DNA of 64,000 nt from Mansonella perstans (GCA_037074765.1 JBAMDO010000576.1:806001-870000); one strand, 5' to 3'. Counted from the stretch's first letter, positions 37,801 to 50,498 are shown. Numbers and translations are program-made. The notes: generated by a model from the sequence alone, not told the origin.

Positions 37801-40800
37801 CTGACTGAATTTTGCAAAGGAATATTTATTATATATGTTATGCCGCATTAACCACAACTATAGAAAATAAAGATTATGAAAAATAACGAAGATCTATAAT
37901 TTGAAGATCTATAATCTGCTAAAGCCATGTATACACCATGTATACATTATACATTTTCTTTGCTATTCGGTGCATTCTATGGGTTCTGCAACAATAACCT
38001 CTTCTGTTAGTATATTATTAGCCTCAATAGGTGGAAATAAATTTCTGGAATTCTGAAGAAGCCATAAAAACCAAAGCTTATGTTATATTCAAAAATATGA
38101 AAATCATTCATTAAGTAGAAATCGACATTCACTATACAAAATGACATTGTAAAACATACGATTCTCTTGACGATTTCGGTTATCTCTTCAATGGCCCTCT
38201 TTACGCCTTCTTTATTACCTTCAACTTTGATTTCATCCGAATTTGTTTGTTCATTCGGAATACTTATCTGAACTCCAGTTGCATCTTTGATTTTGGAAAC
38301 TGAAGTAAGGTATCTGATAAACAATTTTCTGTTAATTAAGTCTGATCGAAAGAAGGAAATTATATTATTTTACGAACGCACAATTTTATACTTATAACGT
38401 TTAAGGAATCTTCATATTCAACAAAGTTCTAAAACAATGAAACAGATTTCGACCTCTGCACAGATATAATCACATTGTAAAAATTTTGCTGTTTAAAACT
38501 ACGCATGAGCTACAAGAGTTGATAAAATTATCAACTAGAGGAATAGTTGACTAGAGGAATATTAAACAGTTACTTATTTCGTATCATTTAATCTGCGTTA
38601 ATTCAGACTATAAAAACGGATCATGTGAAAAAAGACGAACTCAGAGATCCCCCTCTGCCGATAACATGACGATGAAGCGATGGGCTGACTTTAATGGTTT
38701 CTGAAGACATTTCTTCGGTCAGACGCTTGATTTCGCAAAGTAATGACATTTGCGCCTTTTTTACTTCTTCCGGCGCCCCTTCCAGATAGATCAAACCATC
38801 TTGTTCAAATCCAATTTGAACTTTATCTTTGTTTGGAACTAAAGTCTGAAAATAAAAATGTGGTAAGGAAGCACACAGATAAATAAAATCTTTTGATGAA
38901 AGCTATATTTAACTTGCTCAGCCTAACGAAATTTCTTAGCTTTTCAAATTCTAAGAACTGTGAAATGATTAAAGGCAATAAAGCAAAAAAATATTTGCTG
39001 TTCCTAAATCTTCCTGTTCATATCTGCCTTGGAAAAAATACTGAACACATTGGATGAAATTACATCAATCAAGATTGATACCTCTAGCGTGATTCCTTTT
39101 GGACCTATGAGAAATTTGTGCATCCACGATTCACAAGTAATCTCTGCCGTAATGACACTACTTGCTTTAGCATAAACCATTGCCAATGCTTCACCTAATT
39201 TGGCTGGATCACCACGTAGAGTTATAGTGTCGGAATCCTCCTCCTCTGGAGGTACTTCAACACTTACACCAGTTGACTTCAATATTTCAGCTAATCCACG
39301 CCTTTGAGGTCCAACAACATAACGATGTTGTGCTCGCGCTACCTAAAAATATTTCCCAAACAGATCACCATAAAACCCGATTCGGACTAATAGACACTGA
39401 ATCTTAATGTTATATAACTAAATGCACCAAGAAAACTTAAGTTAGAAGAAAAATATTATGATATATGCTGGCTGGAAGTTTGAGCCAGAACAAATTTGAG
39501 TTCGAAAATTAGAAATATCAGCAAGTATAAAATGAAGGAAGAGAAATCTAGCTTTTATTAAAAAAAATTAGAGTCCTAATACTTCTCTGTAAAGTACTGC
39601 GTCGCTAATAATAGCATGATCGTAAATCTGATAAGCAAAAAAAGAATCACTTCTTAAAAGTAGCTACCTCGCAGGTTACTGGTTTCGCTATTGTTTTCAT
39701 GTTCTCATATATTTGCCGAACAGCTGCAGCGGCGCGATGAACACCCTCCTTCTCACCAGTAATGACAATTGCTTCACTGGATGCAGTAGCTGGTGGGATA
39801 TTAATTTTGGCACCTGTCTTAGAGGCTAATTCATCGATCGTTTCATTGAAAGGTCCACGGATGAACGGATAATAAACCCTTGGAATCATCAAATGTTCTT
39901 GCGCCAATTTCGACTAAAATCAATTTCTTAATATAATTCTAAATGATATTACAAGAAGGGAAGACAGAAAAACATCACGAAATATAACTCATGATATATA
40001 AAATTTGCAAAGACTTCAAGGTCAAAAATGACTACAATCTAGCTGCAACAAAATTCTGCTCTTCGGAGTTAATCAAAATCAGAGTTACTGAGATAACAAT
40101 GACTACAATGAAAATGCAGTAATAAGTAACAGCGATGACATGGCAGTAACAATAAAAATGATAATAATAACAGTAATGAAAAAAATAAAAGTGACAACGG
40201 TGGTAGAAGTGATAATGACGACAATTAATATTAAAATAACAATGAAATGATAAAAATAATAAATGACAAATAATAATAATAACCAAAAACAACAGTAAAA
40301 GAACAAAAATATTAATGTCAAATCCTACCTGTTTATCGCTTACGAGTTGAATTTCATGCACTGCTTTTTCGATGCCATCACGTGGACCAATTATTTTGAT
40401 GATATCGCTCGGTGAATCACGACCTGGTATCATTATTCGACAGTCCGTATCTTGCTCCAACTGTCGCAGCTTAATACCTTCTCTTCCTAAAGTAAAACAA
40501 CAGCAAAAATTACGCAGTTATTATTGAAGTAATAGTACCTCAACTCAAGCTGATTTAAGAGGATAACTGATAGAAGGAGTTTTTGTGAGAGTAACCGTAC
40601 TTTTAAAATTTATAGATAAACATGTTAAACGAAAATATTTTTTAATAATGAGTAAATAATACTAATTAGCAAAAACTATTGCGAACAAACCGATTAATAC
40701 ACGATGGTGTTCTTTTGGTATTGCAATTTCACGAGCCGCTTGGGTCTTTAATTTGCGTGCAATATGTGAACGTGCTTCTTCAACCCGTTGACGTTTCCCA

Positions 40801-42414
40801 GTAATTAAAAGCGTTAATGAATGATCTTTAGCTTCACAAATTTCAATCTGCGTCCCAGTTGCTACAGCTATTTCGTTGCATTTTTGCTGTTCTTCGTTAG
40901 TATTTCCGAAATTTCTACTACCAGTTCTTGAGGCACGTTCATCACCAGAGAGATGGTAAACCTGAAAACATCTAATAGAATAGACGGACTGCGTTGCAAA
41001 GTTTAGAAAAGTCGTTTAATTTCAGCAGGGAGAAAGAATTACTAGAACAAACTTCTTCTGGCGTTACGAAGGGTTTAACCGACTTTAAACTATTTTTTGT
41101 AATTTCGATTTATCTACTGGTAGTATCTGGGACAGTTCAGGTGATAAGGATTTGTTCTATCATTTTTTGACAAGTTAATCTTCTGAGGGCAACAACATGC
41201 ACTGAGAGCGATGAATCCAAATCTCAAGCAAGACTTATCACTATTTTCGGTTAACTTGAAAAATTCTATATTAATTATTGCATAATCCATCTATATTATT
41301 AATCTCTCTATTATTTAGAATATTTTACATCGATCGCACGTTCTCAGAGAGCAACATTTTGCTTTTTCCTATCTTATTTACACCTGTAAACATATTTTTC
41401 CCAGGCCCTTGGCAATATCAATCGTTGCTATTTCTATTATTGTTTACTTGAATAAATCAAAATGAAACATTTCCTTTCTTTTTTTTTGCCTTGTAAACTT
41501 GAGTCCAAAAATATGAAGTGAGCAACAAAATGATGAGTCTCATCGTAACTAATAGGATAAAAAAAGATTACGGTTAATGAGACAAAAAACTACCTGAGTG
41601 GTTCTTTCAGAACGGACAGCAGGAGGCTTACTCCACACACCACCAAGCAGCTGTGAAGCGCATGCATTCGGTTTGTCCGGTAGTTCCGGAAAATCCGTGC
41701 TATAGTCAAGAACGCTGACACCCGTTTCGGAATGATTCATTTCACTTGTCTCTACAGTACCACCATTTTGCAATAGTGTGTAATGACGTGCAGCATCTGC
41801 AGCTACATTCAGTGATCCTGAAAATTTTAATCAGGAACTAAAGACCGCAGCAGCATTAAGACCATTTAATATGTTACAAAACAACCAAACAGTTCGCAAT
41901 TAACAGACCAAAGTTCAAAGCATTATCGAAGATAAGCTTGTTTCGATTTTCCATCAACACTTTTTCCACCAACATAAACAGTTGCACAAGCAACCAAACT
42001 ACAGCCCTACAGTTACCTGTTCCATTTCCCATGAACAATTTTGTCATATAAATTGACAGATTTTTTTTCCTGTCTAATGTATTATGAGATAAAAAATATA
42101 TGAGAAAAAACTTCACATGCAACTCATATTCTATCATGAATCATCACTTCTAAAAAAAAAAAAATCCGTTTGGTTATAAAGTAACTGCTAATAATTCCAT
42201 CATAAATAGTATTAACTTCAGAATAAATTGCAGATTCAAAGTTTTATAAAGAGCAACAAAAAATAGAAGTAAAACTACTAATAAATGAAAGAAATAACGA
42301 GAACCATGAAGAGTTTTTAAATAAACGTCAATTAACTGACAAGTACTAACCTTCTTTTGCTTTACTAGATGATTCAGTGGATTGCTCTTGCTCATAATTT
42401 ACAATCTTTTCCAT
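31898..42414 (-). CDS. vgln-1: Vigilin, multi-KH-domain RNA-binding protein
   Basis: Twenty-one exons encode 1263 residues (human vigilin/HDLBP 1268): 42351-42414, 41594-41817, 40691-40961, 40329-40486, 39668-39913, 39082-39342, 38641-38845, 38160-38299, 37495-37713, 37124-37342, 36734-36880, 36309-36467, 35797-35934, 35108-35326, 34731-34866, 34291-34427, 33856-34071, 33357-33519, 33020-33162, 32546-32689, 31898-32080. Vigilin binds many mRNAs in the cytoplasm, on ribosomes and at the endoplasmic reticulum. Fourteen KH repeats plus a degenerate N-terminal one can be read in the same order as in human. Intact GxxG loops include GREG, GPKG, GRGG, GAKG, GKSG, GRNG, GPRG and GQKG. Repeats with GPFN, GPQR, GGNR and IRGA are degenerate. 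The N-terminal TDFPELPDK and C-terminal SEEQFPAMGAAQ match conserved ends. Four KH exons are 219 or 216 bases, phase 0. Confidence 0.96.
40093..40310. repeat. Low-complexity AAT/GAT-rich intron segment
   Basis: Inside the vigilin intron 39914-40328 the sequence is dominated by interspersed ATAAT, GATAAT and AACAAT words without a clean period. It is simple-sequence DNA, open by accident in two minus-strand frames. Confidence 0.6.
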
Positions 42415-43560
42415 ATTTCATGAGAAAATTTTCCACTATATTGTTTCAGCAAATTTTCAACGGTGATCAGGTTGCGTGTTCCGTTGGCTTTCGGCTTCGT
42501 TTTCAGTACTGCAATTTCAGCAGTACTGATCCGATTCACTTAGTTATCATTATAATAACGACAATAATGTGTGGGAAAATAAATATTTATGTAGAATGGA
42601 CATATGAAGAGAAAATTCTTATTATAATCGTTTCTCAAGAATGAGTTTTGATTTTCCAAAGAAATTATAAGCAAAAGTAATCCAAACAATAATTTTGGAT
42701 TGTTCGTTTTTATAAATTCTCACCATTTTATACGATATAAACTTTTCAAAAAAACCATAAGAATTCAAACAAATAAACCTACCAAATTGCTTGAGAAAGA
42801 CTTTTGAGTAGCACCTGATAAGAAGATGCAACTCAAAACTGCAAGTGTACTGCTTTTATCTGAAACCATTCGGCAGGCCTGATTACATTTACAATTGCAC
42901 TAAACATAAACAGCGATCGAAGGATTTACTTTATGATTATATTGATTATAGATTAGACTATTTATCTGTAAACAAACAAAATGGAAAGACCTTTGCCTAA
43001 TCGATCAAATGATTTAAATTGTAAATACAAATCCTTTAGTGATAGCGTTGATACAATTCTTACACATCTTTCCCCTACTTACAATTGCTACCTATATAAT
43101 CACTTCGTTTTAGCATTAGTTATTTAGCAGTTCAATTTATTACATTTTCTTCTTCTCTTCTGGCAAATACCGGAAATAGAAAGAAATAGCATTAGTTCTA
43201 AATGCAAGAAACAAATTTATTCATTAATGTAATTTTAGACATGGAGAAAAAAAAAGATAAAGTTATTTCAACAAAAAGTTCGGTAAATTTGCCAATCAAA
43301 AAAAAAACCCATACCAACCAAATCCCCCTAAACTGTAAAAGGTACACGTCGACTTCTAGGAAAATAATTTCACCGCTAAATCAACCACACAAAATTAACG
43401 CAGCCAGTTTGTTAATGTTCACAGTGTAGTTTATGAGCTAATTTGACAACATTTACGTCTCTCTAGCAATAAGAAATTGATGCGAAAAGCGAGCATCTAA
43501 TAAAGTTAACAATATCTAGTGCTGTTTTTTGTAAATTAAATGTAAAAAAAAAAAAAATTA

Positions 43561-43654
43561 AAATAAATTAAATTTTTGTAAATTAAAGTAAATTAAATTT
43601 TTATAAATTAAAGTAAATTAAATTTTTGTAAATTAAATTTTTATAAATTAAATA
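43561..43654. repeat. AT-rich tandem repeat, unit about 25 bp
   Basis: Repeated TAAATTAAATTTTT(G/A)TAAATTAAAG units with small length changes, entirely A/T apart from a few G. Confidence 0.7.
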
Positions 43655-43751
43655 TTAAAATAAACATAATTTGGACAAAATGATTGATATGTTAAAAGTA
43701 AAAAAGATTTGTGATTGTGGTAACAATTAAAAGGATGAGTAAAGTTTTGAC

Positions 43752-43785
<34 letters not shown>
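43752..43785. repeat. (CT)n microsatellite
   Basis: About 17 CT dinucleotides with one interruption. A second (CT)n tract lies about 420 bases downstream. Confidence 0.95.
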
Positions 43786-44196
43786 AATTAATTTTCATCT
43801 ACATTGATTGATTGTTCTATTAAAGGTTACGCGCTCCATTTCTATGCTTACTTTTTTCATTCTCAATGATAAAAAATGAAGAGAGAAAAATGTAGTATGA
43901 TATATATCATTGGCTAAAAAAAAAATACCAATATATTAATAATAGAAAAATGATAACTTTTACAACAATTTTTAACCAATTTTTTTTAAATGTATAATTT
44001 TTTTTTTTGAAGTAAAAAAAAAAAGAATCAATAGCTCATTGAACATAAACTCAACAAAGCAAACATTAATAGAGCAACGGTATGTAGATTGGTAAGAAAT
44101 GATCGTTGATTTATTCCTACAGGTCTACATTTTACAATGAATGGTCGTCTATTGATAGGGTCGGCATTTTTCCATCATCAATCACATACAGACCTA

Positions 44197-44202
<6 letters not shown>

Positions 44203-44233
<31 letters not shown>
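44203..44233. repeat. (CT)n microsatellite
   Basis: About 15 CT dinucleotides, followed at once by GAGAGGA, so a short hairpin with the repeat is possible. Confidence 0.95.
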
Positions 44234-44236
<3 letters not shown>

Positions 44237-45360
44237 AGGACATAATACAGTGAGCAAAATGATTGAAAAGATTGAGCAACTTTGATTGAGCAAAATAATG
44301 TATAAATAAATTTATGCTACACTCATACTTTTTGGATTATTTTATGAATTTATTGATTCAACAAATGAATAGGTCATTCAGTTAACCTAATCTTATCATT
44401 TATCATTATCGTTATCACTAGCACTATCATTATCGCTATCAATAACGATAATATTATTTGTTATTATCTAATTGCTCTCTTCTCATTCTTTTCGATTATT
44501 TTTACGCATAATAAAATTGCAATCTATTAGATTATAAAGAAAAACTAGTGCTAGACGGAGGTAGAATAAAATATACCATAATCGATTTCTTGCTGAATAT
44601 TCCGTATCAGAATTTTTATATTCAGTATCGGAATTTTTTTAGCAAAATTAAAAATCAGAAATTATTGGGAGAATGCTTCTTCATACTATGAATCACTAGA
44701 TGTTTTTTGCTTTTGGATAGTTCGAATTTTTAAACTATCCTACAGAAGTTAGTTTGAATATTTTTATTTATTTCAGGATATATGTGTGGATTCATCGGTA
44801 GTTGTTTCGTTGTATAAGCAAGAAATCTGAGTGTAATATCTCGAGTGTAATTATAACCCTGAAATGTGTGAAGACTGTCCTCAATTCAACTTCTGCTCTA
44901 ACCATTCTAGGATAATTGTCATTTTTTTATTTAGCATTTATTTGATTCGAAATGTTAAATGTTGCTAATTTTGGTACTTATCATCACTTTTTTCAAAACT
45001 TCTATGATTACATTTTGTATAGTTACGACTACTCTCTTCACTAATCTCTTTACTATTTCTTTTGATGCAATTATGATGGATGAATATTTCTGTATGCTTC
45101 GATTACTATTTGATGTTTCTTTTCCATATAATTTTATTTGTTTGTGAAATATTTTAGACGAATTTTTTGATCCATTTGAAATTGTGGTGGAAATAATTTT
45201 TTATATGAGTAAACTAAATTGTCATTTGCTATCTTTGTTAATTTAGCGCTTTTCGCATATGAGAAAGGCATGCATGCCTTACTTTTATTTCCAAATTTTT
45301 CTTAAAATAACCATTTTCTTTTACTTCATCAGAACAATAAAGAAATTGCAACAGAGTAGA

Positions 45361-45475
45361 ACTGACAAGTCTTAAATAACATGGCCAGAATTGACAAGTT
45401 TTAAATAACATGGCCAGAACTGACAAGTCTTAAATAATATGGCCAGAACTGACAAGTCTTAAATAATACACGGCC
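45361..45475. repeat. 29-bp minisatellite, four copies
   Basis: Units start at 45361, 45390, 45419 and 45448 and carry GACAAGTCTTAAATAA followed by ATGGCCAGA. The last copy decays into a CGGCCCCC stretch. The unit is not a multiple of three and lies in non-coding DNA upstream of the ICMT gene. Confidence 0.9.
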
Positions 45476-46461
45476 CCCTATTCAAAAAAGTATCTTATGG
45501 GTACGAAACGAATTATTGCTGAATCACTTATTTCATGACAGAAATACGACAGCAAAAATCTGTGATAAAAATATCTTGTTGAGAAAAAAAAAAAAAAAAA
45601 ACGTTCCATTGTGATTCTCTTTATTCTCAATAAAATCCGAAATTTGGAATTATGACAATGTATCAAATTGTCCTTATGATTTAATTCAAATATAAACGAT
45701 GATTGTATTGTATCTCGTGTGTTACAAATAGAAAAAAATGGATTAAAATTGTAAGTTTGAAATTTGCGAAGTTTGTGCATTGAGCAAAACAAATATTCAA
45801 CAAAAAAAAACAACGATAACTATATATACATTTGCAAATGCACTGAATATGATATTACTAAGGTAAAGAATGTAGAAGATAGTGGAATAATTCATTAAGA
45901 GTGTTGTGATAGAAATATTTTGTTGAAAATATTGTGAGAATAATATTCGATGTTAAAGTCATAATGTTAAAACAAATAACAGGATAATGCAATATAGGAT
46001 AATTGCAATCACAACGCTCACATCCTTATCAATGCAATCTTTAATTTTATGGCTGCATTAAATTTTGTTGTCAATTTTGAAAAATCGAATTTTTACGTTG
46101 TGCTAAATTCACATATGGAACTGGTATTTAAATATGACATTACTGAGATAGGAGAGTAATTAATTTTAATTTTATTGCTTTCATTCTCTTATTTTTGTTC
46201 TATTTTTTTCTCTCATACGTAACAAAAGGAAGTCACTTAGCGTTACGTAAGTCACGTTAACCGTACTATGATTATAAAGATTATAAATGACTGAATGAAA
46301 AAATAGCAAATATCAGTTGTTAATTTTTATGAATTTAACTTATATGCTAGATAATTATTTCAATATCCCTAATACCAGTATTTTACAAATTTTTTTTGTG
46401 ATGCAATTTATTACAACGCCTATTCTCTAAGTAATCACCAAAACAATGGCGCTATATTAAC

Positions 46462-46474
46462 TTCTCTTTTTTAG
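46462..46474 (+). promoter_or_regulatory. Probable trans-splice acceptor of ICMT gene
   Basis: A CTCTTTTTTAG tract ends 7 bases before the ATG at 46482. Because the gene has no introns, a spliced-leader addition site is the simplest reading. Confidence 0.5.
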
Positions 46475-46481
46475 TTTGATA

Positions 46482-47351
46482 ATGCGTTTAAACGTGAGCA
46501 ATACGTTGGGAATACTTCGAAGTGATGTCGATGTACAACATTCATTGTTTTCGGCATTGTTTTCTGTAACAGTAGTTATTGTAACATACATACTTCATGT
46601 CGAGCAATGGAAGTTTGAGTACATAGCCTTTTTACTATCAATTCCAACATCAGTGTTGATGTGCGGTTGGCGTGCACGTTGGAATGCAGCGCAGGCATCT
46701 CTTCTTGGTGGTGCCTTCACGTTATCTCTACTTTGCGCTTATTCAACAAGTAATTTGTATTTATCAATATTCGCATGGTATATCGCATGTATGGCAGCAT
46801 TTCACTATGGGGAATTCCTGATGACAGCTTTAACAAATCGATCACATTTAAATTTTTCATCCTATCTTCTGGATCATTCACTTGCATATTGGGCGGCTGC
46901 TCTGATGAGTTGGATGGAATATGCAGTGGAAGTACGTTTCCTACCGTTTTTGAAAAATACTGGTGTAAGTTATATCGGATTTGTACTGATTATATTCGGT
47001 GAAGTTTTACGAAAACTTGCAATGATTCATGCAAACGGTGGTTTCACACATATGATTGCAATCGAGAAACGTCCAAGGCATAAATTGGTCACTAATGGTA
47101 TATATGGTTTCATTCGGCATCCAGGATATCTCGGTTGGCTGATGTGGTGCTTGGGCACCCAGGTAATGCTCTGCAACCCAATGTGTTTGATTCTTTATTT
47201 ACTAATTGTATGGAATTTTTTCAACGAAAGAATATATTGGGAAGAGCGCTATCTGACTTCTTTTTTTGGTACTGAATATATTCAGTACCGAAATAACGTA
47301 CCTCTTGGGATACCTTTCATTAAAGGTTATGAATCATGGCCATTGAGGTAG
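46482..47351 (+). CDS. Protein-S-isoprenylcysteine O-methyltransferase (ICMT)
   Basis: A single open frame of 289 residues (human ICMT 284). ICMT methylates the C-terminal prenylcysteine of CAAX proteins such as Ras and lamins in the endoplasmic reticulum membrane, using S-adenosylmethionine. The N-terminal two thirds contain several hydrophobic membrane segments. The catalytic C-terminal region carries the family blocks GGFTHMIA, LVTNGIYGFIRHPGY (RHP at about residues 212-214), GTQVMLCNP, an EER motif and VPLGIPFIKGY. I chose the ATG at 46482 because it lies 7 bases after an acceptor-like TTTTTTAG; two upstream in-frame codons (TTG, ATA) lack an ATG. The gene is unusual here in having no introns, while its neighbours have 6 to 23 exons. 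An intron-free form may be ancestral loss or a retroposed copy. Confidence 0.95.
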   Translation: MRLNVSNTLGILRSDVDVQHSLFSALFSVTVVIVTYILHVEQWKFEYIAFLLSIPTSVLMCGWRARWNAAQASLLGGAFTLSLLCAYSTSNLYLSIFAWYIACMAAFHYGEFLMTALTNRSHLNFSSYLLDHSLAYWAAALMSWMEYAVEVRFLPFLKNTGVSYIGFVLIIFGEVLRKLAMIHANGGFTHMIAIEKRPRHKLVTNGIYGFIRHPGYLGWLMWCLGTQVMLCNPMCLILYLLIVWNFFNERIYWEERYLTSFFGTEYIQYRNNVPLGIPFIKGYESWPLR

Positions 47352-48475
47352 CTTCGTGTTTGATGATATGGTAATGTTTGTTAACATAATTTCCATGCAG
47401 TTTATTTCATGGAATTAGCAGCTTAATAATTGAAACTAAACTGACAGAAGCATATGCAGTTGGATATTTGTGGGAGATTCTTTTATGCTTCATCTTCTGT
47501 TATCTGTGACAGATATGAGCATTCTAACTATTGCTCTTGAATAAGAGCATTTGGTAGTTATAACTGGACAGCAAGTACTGTATCTTATTGTCATGTATGA
47601 AGTTACTGTTCACTGTATTTACAAGATTCCACATCAGGATGAAATGGAATGCTGAGATTTTGGAAGTTGGCTGAAATTATTTTGATTATAATTCTTCTTT
47701 TAAGATCGATATAAATGAAGTTGCTAACACTTCGCAAAAAAATTTTTTTTTTGATAGTTTGTTTTCTATGAGAAATGCTTGCTACTTTCATCAGTTATTT
47801 TAATATACTAAACATCTTATCATAAATTAATGTTAGTATTAAAATTAATGAAGCTTTAAAAGAGAACTTACGAGTGACTTCATTAGTCTTTACTCATTGA
47901 ATAAATTTTAATAATATTATTTAATATTGCTTTACTGGGATAAGTCATGTATAAAGTTCTTGTTACACCATCTTATTATATGTTCCTAAGTTATAATATT
48001 ATATTTATAGCATACCGCATCATACAACAATTAATGCAGTTTTTCGCATTATCGTTCGTTAATACCATAATTTATTCTTTTTGTTGTATTCATTAATGTA
48101 TTTCCGTTTCACTTTGTTTTAAATTTTGGCATCACTTTGCTGGCATAAGCTTATAACGAGTTAGGCTGGAGAATTAAATTTGATTTAAAGATTTTGCTTG
48201 TTTAATTGTTATGCGCGATTATTGCAAAACTCGGCAAGTATCATATTTCAAACGATTTGGTGAGCTAGGTTTTTTGGTTGTTGAAATATTATTACCAATA
48301 TTTTCAAGAAATTTCATGTTTCTCATCGAATTTTTTCCTGAATTTTATGCTTTCAAAAGACTTGGCAATATCTTGTTTTGTAGCACTTTGCTAAAGAAAT
48401 ATATGAATTAGTAATGCGAATGTAGATGAGATGTTTTGTTATAGTGTTATAATTATCGCGTAATAAAATTTCAAG
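47352..48475. other. Spacer between ICMT and FRA10AC1-like genes
   Basis: The ICMT 3' flank (AATAAA at 47900-47905) and upstream region of the FRA10AC1-like gene. Both genes are on the plus strand, so co-transcription cannot be excluded, but about 1.1 kb separates them. No other gene seen. Confidence 0.5.
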
Positions 48476-50378
48476 ATGAACAAGCAGAATCCATCAGTTG
48501 ATTATGAAGATTTGGAATCAGAATTTGACTATGCAAATGATGCTGGAAACAATATCGATGGAAGAAAACGGGATGATGAATTATGGAAGAAAGTAAAATT
48601 TGGAGAAATTGCATTGCCAGATCGAAAGAAAGCACGAAGCATATTTGATGAAGAACAATCCGGTTTTGAGAGGTACTGAGTGCAGTTCGGGATTTTTTTT
48701 TTACCAAGAAGCAGGTAGGAAAGAGCAAGGAAGATAGAATAACAAGAACTTCCATTTTTTTTTTTGATGGCTAAACATGTAAGGCTGTTGTAGTTCTGCA
48801 TTTTAACACTGATACCGTTTTGGAAAATAACTATACTTTTCTCTGGTTTTCAGGCGAAAACAACGGTTAATGACATTAGACGTGTATACACGGCACAAAG
48901 AACTGATAAATCAGTATTATCTTTGTTACCCAGGTGCAACAACGAAACTACAGAGAGATACATCCAAAGATCGCACCGATTTTGATGTCCTTAAAGATAA
49001 TCACAGATTTCTTTGGAATGACGATGAGGTTTCATTTGAATTGCGTGAAATATATTAGTTCTAAAAGCAATTAATTGTTGTTAGATCTAGTAAAGGTATA
49101 ATGAATGATTATACTCGTTGTCCTCAAAATTTTATGTTTGAGTAAATTCCACTCATTCTTTTCCAGTTAATGAAAGCAGCCGAGGGATCATGGGAAGCTC
49201 GTTTAGCCAAACGATATTATGATAAACTTTTCAAGGAATATTGTATTGCGGATCTTTCGCAGTATAGAAAAAATAGGTAACCATTTGTAGGTTATATTTC
49301 GTGACATTAGAATTTCGAAATAAATTTTCACATTTACATTTTTATAAAAAATTTACGGAAAAGAAATTTTCCGACGCTTGCCATACAGTTTGTTGCTTAT
49401 TACTTTCTTGATTTCTAGATTTCAGTTAGTTTCAGAATAGCTATGAGATGGCGAACTGAAAGAGAAGTAAGATCGGGAAAGGGCCAATTTGAATGTGGCA
49501 GTAAAAGGTGCAAAGAAAAAGATGACCTAACCAGTTGGGAGGTATGTCGTGTGAAGTCTCTCTTAATGTGGATAAAATTTAAATTTCAGCCAATATCTTT
49601 TTGTTATCTTTGGCGTTGCCGATTAAGTTTTTGTTATGACTGATATCATTTAAGCTTCAAAGGAAAACATTCGAATACTTTTCGGATTGGAAGTATGTCA
49701 TTAAACAAATCCTTTAGGAACAAAATAAAGTTTTGAATGAACCGTTTCATTTCCGGTTAACTTTGCGTATATGGAAAATAGCGTAAAGAAAAATGCTCTT
49801 GTCAAGTTACGGCTATGCCCTGAATGTTCGGAAATGCTCAATTATCATTCTCAGAAAAAGAAGCTGGAAAAGAAAGACAAACATAGGTACAAAAGGAGAT
49901 TGTAAGTTTTTCATGATGGAACAATATATGCTATATCATTGATAATGTCTGCAATTTTTTAAAATTCCAAGCATTTAAAATTATGTTTTAATCTTTAAAT
50001 TTCGATACTTATTACAGTAGTTCCGTGTATTGGTGTATGTATGTCAAATGGTTTTTTTTTCGTAAGAAAAGAAGTATAATCAAGTATTGATGAAAAAAAC
50101 TTTATTATTTGATCATTTGTCAAACTTGATTTCACGAACGATAACTACTATTCAGATCTAATGTTAGAAGCCAAAAAGAAGAAGTTGCGGAACAGGCAAG
50201 CGCTTCAGAGATTCAGAAGTCTACAGTTTCGAAAGAGACATCCAAAGAAGTGGAACAGTGTGAAAAGTTGGAGAAAGATAATTTAATGGAAATTTGGAGG
50301 AAGTCACCGAAGCATGTTGATTCGGAGAAAATTGCTGAGCAAGAACTTGATGATTTTTTGGATGACTTATTGCTGTAA
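48476..50378 (+). CDS. FRA10AC1-like nuclear protein
   Basis: Six exons encode 318 residues (human FRA10AC1 315): 48476-48672, 48854-49028, 49167-49276, 49436-49541, 49756-49901, 50156-50378. FRA10AC1 is a conserved nuclear protein found with late spliceosomal complexes. The strongest block is YPGATTKLQRDTSKDRTDFDV followed by NHRFLWNDD, then AKRYYDKLFKEYCIADL, SGKGQFECG, TSWE, and LVKLRLCPECSEML with paired cysteines that could bind zinc. The C-terminus is charged and ends in an acidic ELDDFLDDLLL, as in human. Exon 5 must start at 49756, because SWE|VNFAY matches the family and keeps frame, yet the preceding intron ends in CG, not AG. The ATG follows TTTCAAG directly, a likely trans-splice site. 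Confidence 0.93.
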
Positions 50379-50492
50379 TTTCGTGGGTCGATGTATATAT
50401 GTTTAATGTTTTTCGGAAACAAAGAAATCAATTAGGAAACTGAATTAATTGATTTTGTACTTTAACGATAGTTGGACGGTATTTCTATTTCA

Positions 50493-50498
50493 AATAAA
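50493..50498 (+). terminator. Probable polyadenylation signal, FRA10AC1-like gene
   Basis: AATAAA 115 bases after the stop codon at 50376-50378. Confidence 0.55.

Larger units (their letters stand above)
42415..46481. other. Repeat-rich spacer between divergent vigilin and ICMT genes
   Basis: About 4 kb holding the promoters of both divergent genes and at least four simple or tandem repeats listed separately. I see no coding exon. Open frames here are short and low in complexity. Confidence 0.6.

Noticed and set aside
40032..40460. 142-codon minus-strand frame
   Set aside because: Only the 5' part is a real vigilin KH exon (40329-40486); the rest reads through a simple-sequence intron.
46775..47002. 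75-codon plus-strand frame inside the ICMT gene
   Set aside because: Shadow frame of the ICMT coding sequence.
48529..48801. Minus-strand frames of 90 and 94 codons opposite FRA10AC1-like exon 1
   Set aside because: Antisense shadows of a well-supported coding exon.
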